The notes: generated by a model not told the origin, from the sequence alone. 64,000 nucleotides of DNA from Rikenellaceae bacterium (GCA_015060015.1 SUZG01000002.1:119726-183725), one strand, 5' to 3'. Counted from the first letter of the stretch, positions 1 through 8,495 are shown. A program made the numbers and translations.

Positions 1-566
1 CGGAGATTGGCCGCAAGTATGAGGATTTGAACCTTGTAGTAGCCCACTTAGGCGGAGGTATTTCGGTGGCGGCACACTGTAAGGGTCGTGCCATAGATTG
101 CAACAATGCACTCGATGGCGAGGGCCCTATTGCACCCGAGAGAGCCGGTACTATTCCTGCCGGCGATCTGGTTGATTTGTGCTTCTCGGGCCGTTATACC
201 CAGCAGGAGATTCGTAAGTTGCTGGTCGGCAAGGGTGGCTTGATGTCGCTTGTAGGCAGCAACTCGGCCAGAGATTTGTCGCAGCAAGCAAAGGAGGGCG
301 ACAAGGAGGCCGAACTTGCTTTGGAGGTTATGACCTATACAGTTGCCAAGCAGATTGGACAGATGGCTGTGGCGTTGAAGGGTGAGGTCGATGCTATTAT
401 CCTTACGGGAGGTATCGCCCATAACCAGAGCATAACATCTGCCATCAGCGACTATTGCCGTTTCATTGCTCCGATAGCTGTATATCCCGGCGAGAATGAG
501 CTGTCGGCATTGGCTATGAACGCATTGCGAGTATTGCGTTCGGAGACCGAGGCTAAAATTTATTAG
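1..566 (+). CDS. buk: Butyrate kinase, 3' part (runs off the left edge)
   Basis: This is the C-terminal half (about 188 residues) of an acetate/butyrate kinase (ASKHA fold), which makes ATP from butyryl-phosphate or related branched acyl-phosphates. The reading frame is open to the left edge, so the true start is outside the window; family members are about 355 residues. The motif HLGGGISVAAH and the stretch DGEGPIAPERAG are typical of butyrate kinase rather than acetate kinase. A later TGGIAHN motif fits the C-terminal nucleotide-binding region. aroQ follows after only 6 bp, so the two are probably cotranscribed. Substrate range cannot be told from sequence. Confidence 0.88.
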   Translation, partial: EIGRKYEDLNLVVAHLGGGISVAAHCKGRAIDCNNALDGEGPIAPERAGTIPAGDLVDLCFSGRYTQQEIRKLLVGKGGLMSLVGSNSARDLSQQAKEGDKEAELALEVMTYTVAKQIGQMAVALKGEVDAIILTGGIAHNQSITSAISDYCRFIAPIAVYPGENELSALAMNALRVLRSETEAKIY

Positions 567-572
567 ACAATT

Positions 573-995
573 ATGAAGAAGATTCTTATTCTGAATGGGC
601 CCAACCTCAACTTGCAAGGCAAACGAGATGTGGAGATATACGGAACAACCACTTTTGAGGAGTATGTCGCCGCATTGAGTAGCCGCTATGAGGGGAGAGT
701 GGAGTTTGATTATTTTCAGTCAAACATCGAGGGCGAGTTGATTAACGCCATTCATCAAAGCGTAGGTCATTACGACGGCATCGTGCTTAATGCGGGTGGC
801 TATACCCATACTTCGGTAGCGTTGCGTGATGCCATATCGGCGGTTGCGACACCCGTTGTCGAGGTGCATATTTCGTCGATTCTGGCTCGCGAGGAGTTCC
901 GTCATATTTCGATGATTGCCCCCGTTGCCAAAGGCTCAATTATGGGCTTCGGACTGGACTCCTATCGTTTAGGCGTGGAGGCCCTGCTGGATTAG
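573..995 (+). CDS. aroQ: 3-dehydroquinate dehydratase, type II
   Basis: A 140-residue type II dehydroquinase, which dehydrates 3-dehydroquinate to 3-dehydroshikimate in the shikimate pathway as a cytosolic dodecamer in this family. It has the N-terminal signature ILNGPNLNL (residues 5-13), the flexible loop carrying the catalytic region just after it, NAGGYTHTSVALRDA in the middle, and VEVHIS...REEFRH near the end. The usual NPGA/NPGG loop reads NAGG here. Length is normal. It sits 6 bp after the butyrate kinase gene and ends at a strong hairpin terminator. Confidence 0.95.
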   Translation: MKKILILNGPNLNLQGKRDVEIYGTTTFEEYVAALSSRYEGRVEFDYFQSNIEGELINAIHQSVGHYDGIVLNAGGYTHTSVALRDAISAVATPVVEVHISSILAREEFRHISMIAPVAKGSIMGFGLDSYRLGVEALLD

Positions 996-1023
996 AATCA
1001 TACCATTACCATTACAACAAACA

Positions 1024-1057
1024 AAGGGCTTGTCTAAAACTAATTAGACAAGCCCTT
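1024..1057. terminator. Bidirectional terminator between aroQ and argH
   Basis: A perfect 14-bp inverted repeat (1024-1037 with 1044-1057, AAGGGCTTGTCTAA) with a 6-nt loop lies between the convergent ends of aroQ (+) and argH (-). It has no long T tract on either side but is placed to serve both genes. Confidence 0.75.
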
Positions 1058-1077
1058 GTTGCATCAGAGCCATAGTT

Positions 1078-2406
1078 CTACTCCATAAGTCTGCTCTCCG
1101 CCTCCAATGCTGTAGCGTAGTCAAATTTATGACGTTCAAACTTCGCAACTACCCTATCCAAACACAGGTTGCCGATGCTGCCCTCGTGGGTGTGATTAAG
1201 CTCGCGACCATCGTGTTCGTAAGTACCATTCTGCACTCGCATACCCACCTCACGATAAGCATCGCGGAACGGCACACCCTGTGCTACGGCATCGTTCACA
1301 TCCTCGACCGTAAAGAGATACTTATACTTTTCATCGGAGAGAATATCGCGGTTTATCCACATCTGCGAAATACCCTCTTCGGCCATACGCAGCACATCGG
1401 CAATCTCCTTAAATGCCGGCACATAAATCTCTTTGGTAAGCTGCATATCACGGAAATATCCCGACGGCAGATTGGTCGCCACCAGCGTCACCTCCATAGG
1501 CAGCGCCTGCATACGGTTACACTTGGCACGAATAAGTTCAAAAATATCGGGATTCTTCTTATGTGGCATAATGCTCGACCCCGTAGTAAAGGCGTCGGGC
1601 AACTTCACAAAGCCAAAATTTGCACACGAATATAGACATACATCCTGTGCCAAGCGACCTACGGTAGCAGCGACGGCAGCAATGGCAGTCAAAACTGCAC
1701 GTTCGGTCTTGCCGCGTTGCATCTGTGCATACATCGAGTTATAGGCCAAATCCTCGAAACCCAGCAGGCGGGTTGTCAAAGTACGATTCAGCGGCACCGA
1801 AGAGCCATAGCCTGCACCCGAGCCCAAGGGATTGGTATTCACCAAGTCGTAAGCGGCACGCAGCATAAGCAAATCGTCAGCCAAAGACTCGGCATAGGCA
1901 CTGAGCCACATACCAAATGACGAAGGCATAGCCACCTGCTGATGTGTATAGCCCGGCATCAGCACATCCTGATACTCCCCGGCCTTTGCCACAAGCACCC
2001 TGAACAGCGACTCCACGCCCTCTTGCAAAGCAATCAAGGCACTACGCGAGAAGAGTTTCAAATCGACCATCACCTGATCGTTGCGAGAACGACCCGTATG
2101 TATGCGTTTGCCGGCATCGCCACATCGTTCGGTGAGCATAAACTCCACCTGCGAGTGGACATCCTCAACACCCTCCTCAATCGCAAACTCGCCACGCTGC
2201 ACCTCGGCATATATCTCTTTCAGACCCTGCTCCAATTTCACGGCATCCTCCGACGAGAGGAGGCCAATAGAGTGCAACATCTTCATATGAGCCATATTGC
2301 CAAGCACATCGGCTTCGGCGAGATACAAGTCAAGTTCGCGGTCGCGGCCTACGGTAAACTCCTCTACAAAAGCATCGGTCGCAAAACCTTTATCCCAAAG
2401 TTTCAT
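1078..2406 (-). CDS. argH: Argininosuccinate lyase
   Basis: A 442-residue fumarase/aspartase-superfamily enzyme that splits argininosuccinate into arginine and fumarate, the last step of arginine synthesis. The superfamily signature GSSIMPHKKNPD lies at about residues 276-287 with the catalytic serine loop, and the histidine of THQQ is near residue 155. The length is a little shorter than the 450-470 residues common in the family, but both ends look natural. It is the last gene of the arginine operon, 15 bp after the argE-like gene, and ends at the terminator shared with aroQ. Confidence 0.97.
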   Translation of the reverse strand: MKLWDKGFATDAFVEEFTVGRDRELDLYLAEADVLGNMAHMKMLHSIGLLSSEDAVKLEQGLKEIYAEVQRGEFAIEEGVEDVHSQVEFMLTERCGDAGKRIHTGRSRNDQVMVDLKLFSRSALIALQEGVESLFRVLVAKAGEYQDVLMPGYTHQQVAMPSSFGMWLSAYAESLADDLLMLRAAYDLVNTNPLGSGAGYGSSVPLNRTLTTRLLGFEDLAYNSMYAQMQRGKTERAVLTAIAAVAATVGRLAQDVCLYSCANFGFVKLPDAFTTGSSIMPHKKNPDIFELIRAKCNRMQALPMEVTLVATNLPSGYFRDMQLTKEIYVPAFKEIADVLRMAEEGISQMWINRDILSDEKYKYLFTVEDVNDAVAQGVPFRDAYREVGMRVQNGTYEHDGRELNHTHEGSIGNLCLDRVVAKFERHKFDYATALEAESRLME

Positions 2407-2421
2407 ATCGTGTAAATAAAT

Positions 2422-3474
2422 TTATCTCAAATTCAGTCCATCAAGTAACGCAAAATAGAGCTCCACCGCCTCCTCAATCTCCGACAGCAGGATATATTCG
2501 TCAGCCGTATGCGAACGGGCACTATCGCCCGGGCCGATTTTCAGCGTCGGGAAGGGCATAACCGCCTGATTCGAGAGTGTAGGCGAGCCAAAGGGCTCTC
2601 TGCCCATCGCCACAAGTCGCTTAACAGCAGGATGCTCAACCGACAAAGAGGAAGAGTTCAAATGAGTGGAACGAGGTGTAACATCACACTCCACGCAGAG
2701 TGCAATCTCCTCCAAAACCTGCTGATTGGTATAACACTCATTTACTCTGACATCAACCACAAAGCGACACTCTGCCGGCACAACATTATGCTGCGTACCT
2801 GCCTCGATGCCCGTAACCGACATCTTCACATCGCCAAGCAAAGGCGATGACTTGGCAAACCGATAGGCACGAAACCACTCGATATCTCGCAGAGCCTTAT
2901 AGATAGCATTTTCACCCTCATTGCGAGCTGCGTGTCCCGACTTACCGCGAGATAGGCAGTCCAGCACCAAAAGACCCCGTTCAGCCACAGCCGGTTGCAG
3001 GGATGTAGGCTCGCCAACAATAGCAAAATCAATCTCTCTCAACTCCGGCAAAACGGCTCTTATGCCACCTATACCTGTAATTTCCTCCTCGGCAGAAGCA
3101 AGAAAAATGAGGTTATAGGGCTGCTCGGTAGTCGCCAAACGAGCAAAGGCCGCCAGCAACGCCACAACACTACCGCCATCGTCGTTACTACCCAGACCAT
3201 ACAATCTATCGCCCTCAACCGTAGGCTCAAACGGATTACGCACCCACGCCGAGGCAGGTTTCACGGTATCGATATGACCGTCAAGCAGAATGGTCGGTTT
3301 ATCCTCTTCGCGTGCCCATGCCTCTGCCCAGACATTATTACCCTTACGCTGCGGTTCAAAACCCAACGCACGCAACTCTGCCTCGATGATATCGGCAACC
3401 CTACCCTCCTCGCGTGACGGCGAAGGGGTGGCAATCATCTGCTTCAATAGTGATATGGCTCTCTCTGTCTGCAT
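2422..3474 (-). CDS. argE: M20 deacylase of arginine synthesis (ArgE-like)
   Basis: A 350-residue M20 zinc peptidase-family protein of the ArgE/DapE group. Metal-site motifs are visible: GHIDTV (H67, D69), the bridging Asp in GSNDDGG (about 98-99), the ASAEEE glutamates (about 128-131), and HTADEY near the C terminus. From its place between argB and argH it should remove the N-acyl group from an arginine intermediate. In Bacteroides this step is known to act on N-acyl-citrulline rather than N-acetylornithine, and the acyl group may be succinyl; which applies here is inference. It is 2 bp from argB. Confidence 0.85.
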   Translation of the reverse strand: MQTERAISLLKQMIATPSPSREEGRVADIIEAELRALGFEPQRKGNNVWAEAWAREEDKPTILLDGHIDTVKPASAWVRNPFEPTVEGDRLYGLGSNDDGGSVVALLAAFARLATTEQPYNLIFLASAEEEITGIGGIRAVLPELREIDFAIVGEPTSLQPAVAERGLLVLDCLSRGKSGHAARNEGENAIYKALRDIEWFRAYRFAKSSPLLGDVKMSVTGIEAGTQHNVVPAECRFVVDVRVNECYTNQQVLEEIALCVECDVTPRSTHLNSSSLSVEHPAVKRLVAMGREPFGSPTLSNQAVMPFPTLKIGPGDSARSHTADEYILLSEIEEAVELYFALLDGLNLR

Positions 3475-3476
3475 TG

Positions 3477-4241
3477 TTACTCCTTAACGACAACTGTTCC
3501 TCCCGATAGGTTTTCGGGCGAAGTGATACGCACCGCACCGACACCTGCGTTTATTGTTTTATAGGCGTTATCAATCTTGGGAATCATTCCCGAATGTATC
3601 TTATTTTCGGCCTTCAACTCGGCATAGAGTGAAGGCGTAATCGTCGCAACAAGTGACCGCGGGTCATCGACATCAAGCAACACACCCGCCTTATCGAGGG
3701 TAAAAACCAATTCAACATCGGCAAACTCCGACAAGCCGACAGCCACAGCCGAGGCAACGCTATCGGCATTGGTATTAAGCAACTCGCCCTCTGCCGAGAA
3801 TGTTATGGGCGACACTACGGGCGTAATACCCTTTTCTATCAGCATAGCGAGCACCTCGCCATTGGCCCTATCGACATCGCCAACAAAGCCCCAATCGATA
3901 TCCTTCACCTCGCGACGCTTCGACTTTACAACCGCCATATCGCAGCCCGACAGACCGCAAGCATTCACGCCACGCACCTGCAACGCCGCCACAACACGCT
4001 TATTTGCCAAACCCGCATAGGCCATAACAGCAATATCAAGCGTAGCGGCATCAGTTATGCGGCGTCCCTCGTGCATCTTGACTTCAACGCCCAGCTGCTC
4101 GGCCAGACGAGAGCCCATAACGCCACCGCCGTGCACCAAAACAAACTTCCCGTCAAGCGACGCAAGGCTATCACAAAGCGATGATAGCACCTCGCCATTC
4201 TCGATAAGTTTACCGCCTATTTTGATAACTTTTACCTTCAT
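3477..4241 (-). CDS. argB: N-acylglutamate kinase (acetylglutamate kinase family)
   Basis: A 254-residue amino-acid kinase that phosphorylates the gamma carboxylate of N-acylglutamate. The glycine-rich KIGGKLIENG lies at the N terminus, VHGGGVMGSRL follows near residue 36, and the C-terminal part has HSGMIPKI-type residues of the ATP site. There is no long N-terminal helix of the kind seen in arginine-inhibited hexameric enzymes, so feedback inhibition by arginine is not indicated. In Bacteroides the acyl group is thought to be succinyl; the sequence does not settle this. It lies 4 bp after argD in the operon. Confidence 0.93.
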   Translation of the reverse strand: MKVKVIKIGGKLIENGEVLSSLCDSLASLDGKFVLVHGGGVMGSRLAEQLGVEVKMHEGRRITDAATLDIAVMAYAGLANKRVVAALQVRGVNACGLSGCDMAVVKSKRREVKDIDWGFVGDVDRANGEVLAMLIEKGITPVVSPITFSAEGELLNTNADSVASAVAVGLSEFADVELVFTLDKAGVLLDVDDPRSLVATITPSLYAELKAENKIHSGMIPKIDNAYKTINAGVGAVRITSPENLSGGTVVVKE

Positions 4242-4245
4242 ATCA

Positions 4246-5385
4246 CTACATTCCCAACTCCTGTGCAGTGGCCTTAAAAGCCTCTACAAAGCGTTTCACC
4301 TCCTTCTCGCCAATCATAAGTGGCGGCAACAATCGAAGGGTATATTTACCACTCAAACCTGTCATTATGTGGTGCTTTTCTCGCAACACTTTGCGAAAAT
4401 CGGCTTGCGGAACACTCAAATCGATGCCAATCATCAGACCACGACCTCGCACATCCTTCACACCACTCACATCCTTGATGCCTGCAACAATCTTCTCGCC
4501 CATCCTGCGAGCATTCTCCACCAGATTCTCTTCGGCAACAACCTCCGCCACAGCAATTGCCGCAGCACACGCCAAATGACTACCTCCGAAGGTTGTACCA
4601 AGCATTCCCTTCTTTGCGGGAATCTTGGGCGAAATGATGATTGCACCAACCGGAAAACCGTTGGCAATACCCTTTGCCATAGATACAATATCAGCCTTGA
4701 CACCCGACCACTGATGAGCAAAGAATCGACCGCTACGGCCATAGCCCGACTGCACCTCGTCCATTACAAGCAGTGTTCCCGTAGCGTCGCACACCTCGCG
4801 AGCCGTGAGCAGAAACTCATCCGTTGCCATCTGTATTCCGCCCACGCCCTGAATAGGCTCTATGATGACGGCAGCATACTCGCCCTTCTGCAACTCCTCG
4901 CGTATAGCCTCGCAATCGTTCAATGCCACAAACGACACCTTGTCGGTCTGATTTACCGGAGCCTGAATTGCAGGGTTATCCGTCACCGCCACAGCCATAC
5001 TTGTACGGCCGTGAAAAGCACCCTTCATAGCCAGCACACGCCCACGACCCGTAGTGAATGACGCCAGTTTCAGAGCATTCTCGTTAGCCTCGGCACCGCT
5101 ATTACAGAGAAACAGCGAATAATCTTCATACCCTTTGGCAAGCGAGCCAATCTTCTCGGCCAGTTCCGTCTGCAAAGAGTTTATAACGGCATTTGAATAG
5201 AAGCCGATATTTGATAGTTGCTCGGTGATACGCTTCACATAGTGAGGATGAGAGTGTCCAATCGAAATCACCGCGTGACCGCCATAGAAATCGAGATACT
5301 CCACACCATTCCTATCCCACAGATAAGCACCCTCGGCCTTCACAGGCTCCATATCGAGCAACGAATATACATCAAAAAGTTTCAT
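4246..5385 (-). CDS. argD: N-acylornithine aminotransferase
   Basis: A 379-residue class III PLP aminotransferase that converts N-acyl-glutamate semialdehyde to N-acylornithine. The PLP lysine is K238 in SMAKGIANG, preceded by the cofactor-binding acidic motif MDEVQSGYGR (from about residue 208). The glycine-serine phosphate site CNSGAEANE is at about 94-102. The length is normal. The gene is 11 bp after argC and 4 bp before argB, so it is inside the operon. A role as succinylornithine aminotransferase is possible if the pathway uses succinyl intermediates. Confidence 0.94.
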   Translation of the reverse strand: MKLFDVYSLLDMEPVKAEGAYLWDRNGVEYLDFYGGHAVISIGHSHPHYVKRITEQLSNIGFYSNAVINSLQTELAEKIGSLAKGYEDYSLFLCNSGAEANENALKLASFTTGRGRVLAMKGAFHGRTSMAVAVTDNPAIQAPVNQTDKVSFVALNDCEAIREELQKGEYAAVIIEPIQGVGGIQMATDEFLLTAREVCDATGTLLVMDEVQSGYGRSGRFFAHQWSGVKADIVSMAKGIANGFPVGAIIISPKIPAKKGMLGTTFGGSHLACAAAIAVAEVVAEENLVENARRMGEKIVAGIKDVSGVKDVRGRGLMIGIDLSVPQADFRKVLREKHHIMTGLSGKYTLRLLPPLMIGEKEVKRFVEAFKATAQELGM

Positions 5386-5396
5386 CTTCCCAATAT

Positions 5397-6359
5397 TTAG
5401 AAATATGATGCCTTCAAGCGAAGACCCTCCATCTCATCAAGGCCGAACATCAGGTTCATATTCTGCACCGCCTGACCCGATGCTCCCTTCAAAAGATTAT
5501 CGACAACCGAAGTAATGAGCAACTTGCGACCTTGCTTCTGCAACGAGAGGAAGCAATAATTGGTATTCACGACCTGCTTCATATAGACGGGCTTATCACT
5601 CACGCAGACAAACGGATGCGAGGCATAGTACTTTTTGAAAATCTCGGTAATCTGCTCCAAATCCGCATCCAAACGCACCACAACATCACTCATAATACCG
5701 CGTGTGTGGCAACCTCTGACCGGGACAAAGGCAATATCCGTCATCGCAGAGCCACCTGCCGCCACAACCGTTTCGCCAATCTCGCCCAGATGCTGATGCG
5801 TAAAGACCTTATAATTTGAGAGGTTGGCCGAACGATTGCTGAAATGGGTCTCCTGCGTAGGCTTCTGACCTGCACCCGTCGAGCCGGTAATGCCCGTTAC
5901 GGTTACCTCCTCGGGCAACAATCCAGCTGCCGCCAAAGGCAACAAAGCAAGGTTGATAGAGGTGGCAAAGCAGCCCGGATTAGCCACACAACGAGCCGTA
6001 CGAATCTGCTCGCGATTGAGTTCCGGTGCTCCATATACAAACTCGCCCGCATCGGCCTTCAAACGGAAATCGTTACTCAAATCGATAATCTTCACACTCT
6101 CCGGAACAGGATTTTCAGTGAGAAACTTTGCCGAATTGCCGTGCCCCAGACAAAGGAACAGCACATCGATATTGCCGAAATCGATATCGCTGAACGACAG
6201 TGGCAAATAGAGCAAGTCGCCGTGCACCGACGAGATAGCCTCGCCCTTGTGCGACTCACTCTGGATATATCTCAACTCCACAGCAGAGTGATTTGCCAAT
6301 ATGCGGATAAGTTCGCCGGCGGTATAGCCGGCACCGCCTGCAATGCCTACTCTAATCAT
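5397..6359 (-). CDS. argC: N-acyl-gamma-glutamyl-phosphate reductase
   Basis: A 320-residue NADPH-dependent reductase of the ASADH/ArgC fold. The Rossmann start IAGGAGYTAGELIRIL is at the N terminus and the catalytic cysteine is C130 in ANPGCFAT. A conserved HTRGI motif of the family follows in the second half. It reduces N-acylglutamyl phosphate to the semialdehyde. The 144-bp gap upstream to argG contains a hairpin repeat element, unlike the tight spacing of the genes downstream. Confidence 0.95.
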   Translation of the reverse strand: MIRVGIAGGAGYTAGELIRILANHSAVELRYIQSESHKGEAISSVHGDLLYLPLSFSDIDFGNIDVLFLCLGHGNSAKFLTENPVPESVKIIDLSNDFRLKADAGEFVYGAPELNREQIRTARCVANPGCFATSINLALLPLAAAGLLPEEVTVTGITGSTGAGQKPTQETHFSNRSANLSNYKVFTHQHLGEIGETVVAAGGSAMTDIAFVPVRGCHTRGIMSDVVVRLDADLEQITEIFKKYYASHPFVCVSDKPVYMKQVVNTNYCFLSLQKQGRKLLITSVVDNLLKGASGQAVQNMNLMFGLDEMEGLRLKASYF

Positions 6360-6401
6360 TTTTTACTTTTAATTTCTTCTATCAGAGTTTGTATAAAAAG
6401 A

Positions 6402-6489
6402 GGAATTTCAAGGCTTGCGAGACCTGAGAAACCGCAGTTTACTTTTCGTAAATGAGGATTTCGAGGGTGAGCATAACGCCGAAATTACC
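6402..6489. repeat. Dispersed hairpin repeat, copy 1
   Basis: An imperfect palindrome of about 88 bp fills most of the argG-argC gap. Its two arms (6402-6442 and 6448-6489) are each about 40 nt and meet around GTTTAC/GTAAAT. It shares the strings GGCTTGCGA, GTTTACTT, GTAAATGAG, ATTTCG and a TAACG block, in order, with the element at 48111-48210. As RNA it would form a long stem inside the arg transcript. It could stabilise mRNA ends, act as a partial terminator, or be a REP/MITE-like passenger. Confidence 0.65.
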
Positions 6490-6503
6490 TTTTTAGGCAA
6501 ACT

Positions 6504-7691
6504 CTACTCTTCGTCATTTACTGCGTGATATATCTTCAACGGCATCGACGCAATCTTCGTGAAGCCCTTAACATCGTCGGCCGTCCAGGCGTTGTTCATC
6601 TCGCCATACTCGGCAAACTTGGCATTCATCAAATCGTGTTCAGACTCAATTCCGACCAGTGTAAAGGTATAAGGACGCAGCGTCAGGAAGACCTTACCCG
6701 ACACATTGCATTGCGTACTCGAAAGCATAGCCTCGATATCTCGCATCACGGGCTCGGAGTACATCGCCTCATGCATAAACATACCGTACCAGGTACCCAC
6801 CTGATCCTTCCAGTACTGCTGCCACTTGGTCAAAGTGTGCTTCTCCAACAGTTCGTGAGCCTTGATGATAAGCATCGGTGCAGCCGCCTCGAACCCTACA
6901 CGACCCTTGATGCCGACAATCGTATCGCCGACATGTGTGTCGCGGCCGATAGCCCACTGCGAACCGATAGCCTCCAACTTGTTGATAGCTGCAATGCCGC
7001 TTACCTTCTCGCCATTCACGCCGACAACCTCGCCTTTGCAGAACTCAATCTCCAACTTTTCGGTACCCTCCTTTTTGAGCTGCGAGGGATAAGCCTTCTC
7101 GGGCAGGTTTGTAGCCGAGCAAAGGGTCTCCTTGCCTCCGACCGACGTTCCCCATACGCCCTTGTTGATAGAGTACTCCATCTTGGTAAAGTCGGCCTCG
7201 AAGCCATTCTCTTTGAGGTAGTTAATCTCGTACTCGCGTGATAGTTTCATATCGCGTGTCGGGGTGATAATCTCCACCTGCGGAGCAAATACCTCGAAGG
7301 TGAGGTCGAAACGCACCTGATCGTTGCCCGCCCCCGTAGAGCCGTGAGCAATGGCATCAGCACCAATCTCGTTGGCGTAGTTTACGATTGCCAACGCCTG
7401 GAAAGTACGTTCCGAGCTGACCGATATGGGATAGGTTTTGTTACGCAACACATTACCAAAAACCATAAACTTGATGCATTTTGCGTAGTAATCCGCTGTA
7501 ACATCGAGATTAACGTGGCTCTTTGCACCCAATGCGTAGGCACGTTGCTCGACGGCCTTCAACTCCTCGGCTGAGAAACCACCCGTATTTGCCAATGCGG
7601 TATGCACCTCGTAGCCCAACTCCTTGGTGAGATACTTCACACAAAACGAAGTATCCAGACCTCCACTATATGCCAATACAACCTTTTTCAT
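6504..7691 (-). CDS. argG: Argininosuccinate synthase
   Basis: A 395-residue N-type ATP pyrophosphatase that joins citrulline and aspartate. The PP-loop AYSGGLDTS is at residues 7-15. I place the start at the ATG at 7691 (MKKVVLAYSGG), because the 61 residues encoded further upstream in the same frame overlap the GNAT gene and do not resemble the family. The start lies 11 bp after the stop of the GNAT gene. The family signature region with GSTGAGNDQVRF is present. If the pathway uses acyl-citrulline, this enzyme acts after the ArgE-like deacylase. Confidence 0.95.
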   Translation of the reverse strand: MKKVVLAYSGGLDTSFCVKYLTKELGYEVHTALANTGGFSAEELKAVEQRAYALGAKSHVNLDVTADYYAKCIKFMVFGNVLRNKTYPISVSSERTFQALAIVNYANEIGADAIAHGSTGAGNDQVRFDLTFEVFAPQVEIITPTRDMKLSREYEINYLKENGFEADFTKMEYSINKGVWGTSVGGKETLCSATNLPEKAYPSQLKKEGTEKLEIEFCKGEVVGVNGEKVSGIAAINKLEAIGSQWAIGRDTHVGDTIVGIKGRVGFEAAAPMLIIKAHELLEKHTLTKWQQYWKDQVGTWYGMFMHEAMYSEPVMRDIEAMLSSTQCNVSGKVFLTLRPYTFTLVGIESEHDLMNAKFAEYGEMNNAWTADDVKGFTKIASMPLKIYHAVNDEE

Positions 7692-7702
7692 ATCTTTTGT
7701 TT

Positions 7703-8314
7703 TTATTTGATTCCGAATAATTTTTTCCACCATGCACGCTTCGCCGCCTTGGCACGCCTGGCCTCCATCTCCTTGCGGCGTGCTATCTTCTCGGGGTCGT
7801 AAATCATACCCGTACAGAGGCACTTTGTCATATTTGTACGCTGCAGCACATCGTAATTGACACACGACTGGCAACCTGCCCAGAACTGCTCGTCATCGGT
7901 GAGCTTGGCAAATGTCACAGGCTCGTAACCCAGCTCGGTATTGATACGCATCACCGCCTCGCCCGTCGTCAGACCAAACAACTTCGCCTCGGGGAAACGC
8001 TTGCGTGAGAGGTCGAAAGCGGCCTTCTTGATACGCTTCGCCACACCCATACCACGATACTGCGGCCGAACGATAAGTCCCGAGTTTGCCACAAACTCGC
8101 CGTGTCCCCACGTCTCGATGTAGCAGAAACCGACGAACTCCTCGCGATTTACGGCTATGATGGCTTTGCCTGAATTGATTTTGTCGGCGATATATTCGTC
8201 GGTACGGCGTGCGATACCCGTTCCACGACTTTTGGCAGCCTCGTCGATAGAGTCGTTAATCTGCGTCACATAACGCAGATGCTCGCTGGTGGCTACCATT
8301 ACATCAATCTTCAT
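7703..8314 (-). CDS. GNAT acyltransferase, candidate N-acylglutamate synthase, with Cys-rich tail
   Basis: A 203-residue protein with one GNAT domain; the acyl-CoA loop VRPQYRGMGVAKR is at about residues 82-94. After the domain comes a tail with C148-x2-C151 and C165-x-C167 and then a basic stretch rich in Arg/Lys/Trp. It is the first gene of the arginine operon and no classical argA or argJ is present in the window. A gene in the same position in Bacteroides thetaiotaomicron has been proposed from fitness data to be the N-acyl(succinyl)glutamate synthase, and I infer the same role here. I chose the ATG at 8314 because upstream in-frame codons are AT-rich promoter sequence. Confidence 0.75.
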   Translation of the reverse strand: MKIDVMVATSEHLRYVTQINDSIDEAAKSRGTGIARRTDEYIADKINSGKAIIAVNREEFVGFCYIETWGHGEFVANSGLIVRPQYRGMGVAKRIKKAAFDLSRKRFPEAKLFGLTTGEAVMRINTELGYEPVTFAKLTDDEQFWAGCQSCVNYDVLQRTNMTKCLCTGMIYDPEKIARRKEMEARRAKAAKRAWWKKLFGIK

Positions 8315-8374
8315 TTTTGGTAAAAATTTATCTGTTTCAGTTTTCGTAGTGCAAATATTGCATATTAATACGCG

Positions 8375-8395
8375 ATATGCAAATTTTCCGCATAT
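8375..8395. promoter_or_regulatory. Candidate ArgR operator at the arginine operon
   Basis: A palindrome with the form ATATGC-N9-GCATAT, just downstream of the probable -7 box of the arginine operon. The same 6-9-6 arrangement (ATATGC-N9-GCATAA) occurs upstream of argR at 11185-11205. Further GCATAT/ATATGC half-sites sit at 8360-8365, 8431-8436 and 8448-8453, so several ArgR subunits could bind across the promoter. Binding is inferred, not shown. Confidence 0.5.
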
Positions 8396-8407
8396 ATTCT
8401 CTATATA

Positions 8408-8415
8408 CAAAAGTA
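8408..8415 (-). promoter_or_regulatory. Probable -7 promoter box of the arginine operon
   Basis: TACTTTTG on the minus strand matches the Bacteroidota -7 consensus TAnnTTTG. No clear TTTG box lies at the expected distance upstream. It would give a leader of about 85 nt before the GNAT gene and is flanked by the GCATAT half-sites. Confidence 0.5.
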
Positions 8416-8470
8416 AATACCCGCATAAACGCATATAATTTGAATATATATGCATTTTATACGAGTACTC

Positions 8471-8495
8471 AAAAAAATCCCCGCCGAAGCGGGGA
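8471..8495 (-). terminator. Terminator of the BspA-like lipoprotein gene
   Basis: On the minus strand this is a perfect 7-bp GC-rich stem (TCCCCGC / GCGGGGA) with a TTCG tetraloop followed by seven T residues: a textbook intrinsic terminator about 70 bp after the stop codon of the gene at 8568-10721. Confidence 0.9.

Noticed and set aside
48..617. 189-codon open frame on the minus strand
   Set aside because: It lies wholly antisense to butyrate kinase and aroQ, whose frames match known families; it has no family resemblance of its own.
4057..5061. 334-codon open frame on the plus strand
   Set aside because: Antisense to argB and argD; long antisense frames arise here from the codon bias of the real genes.
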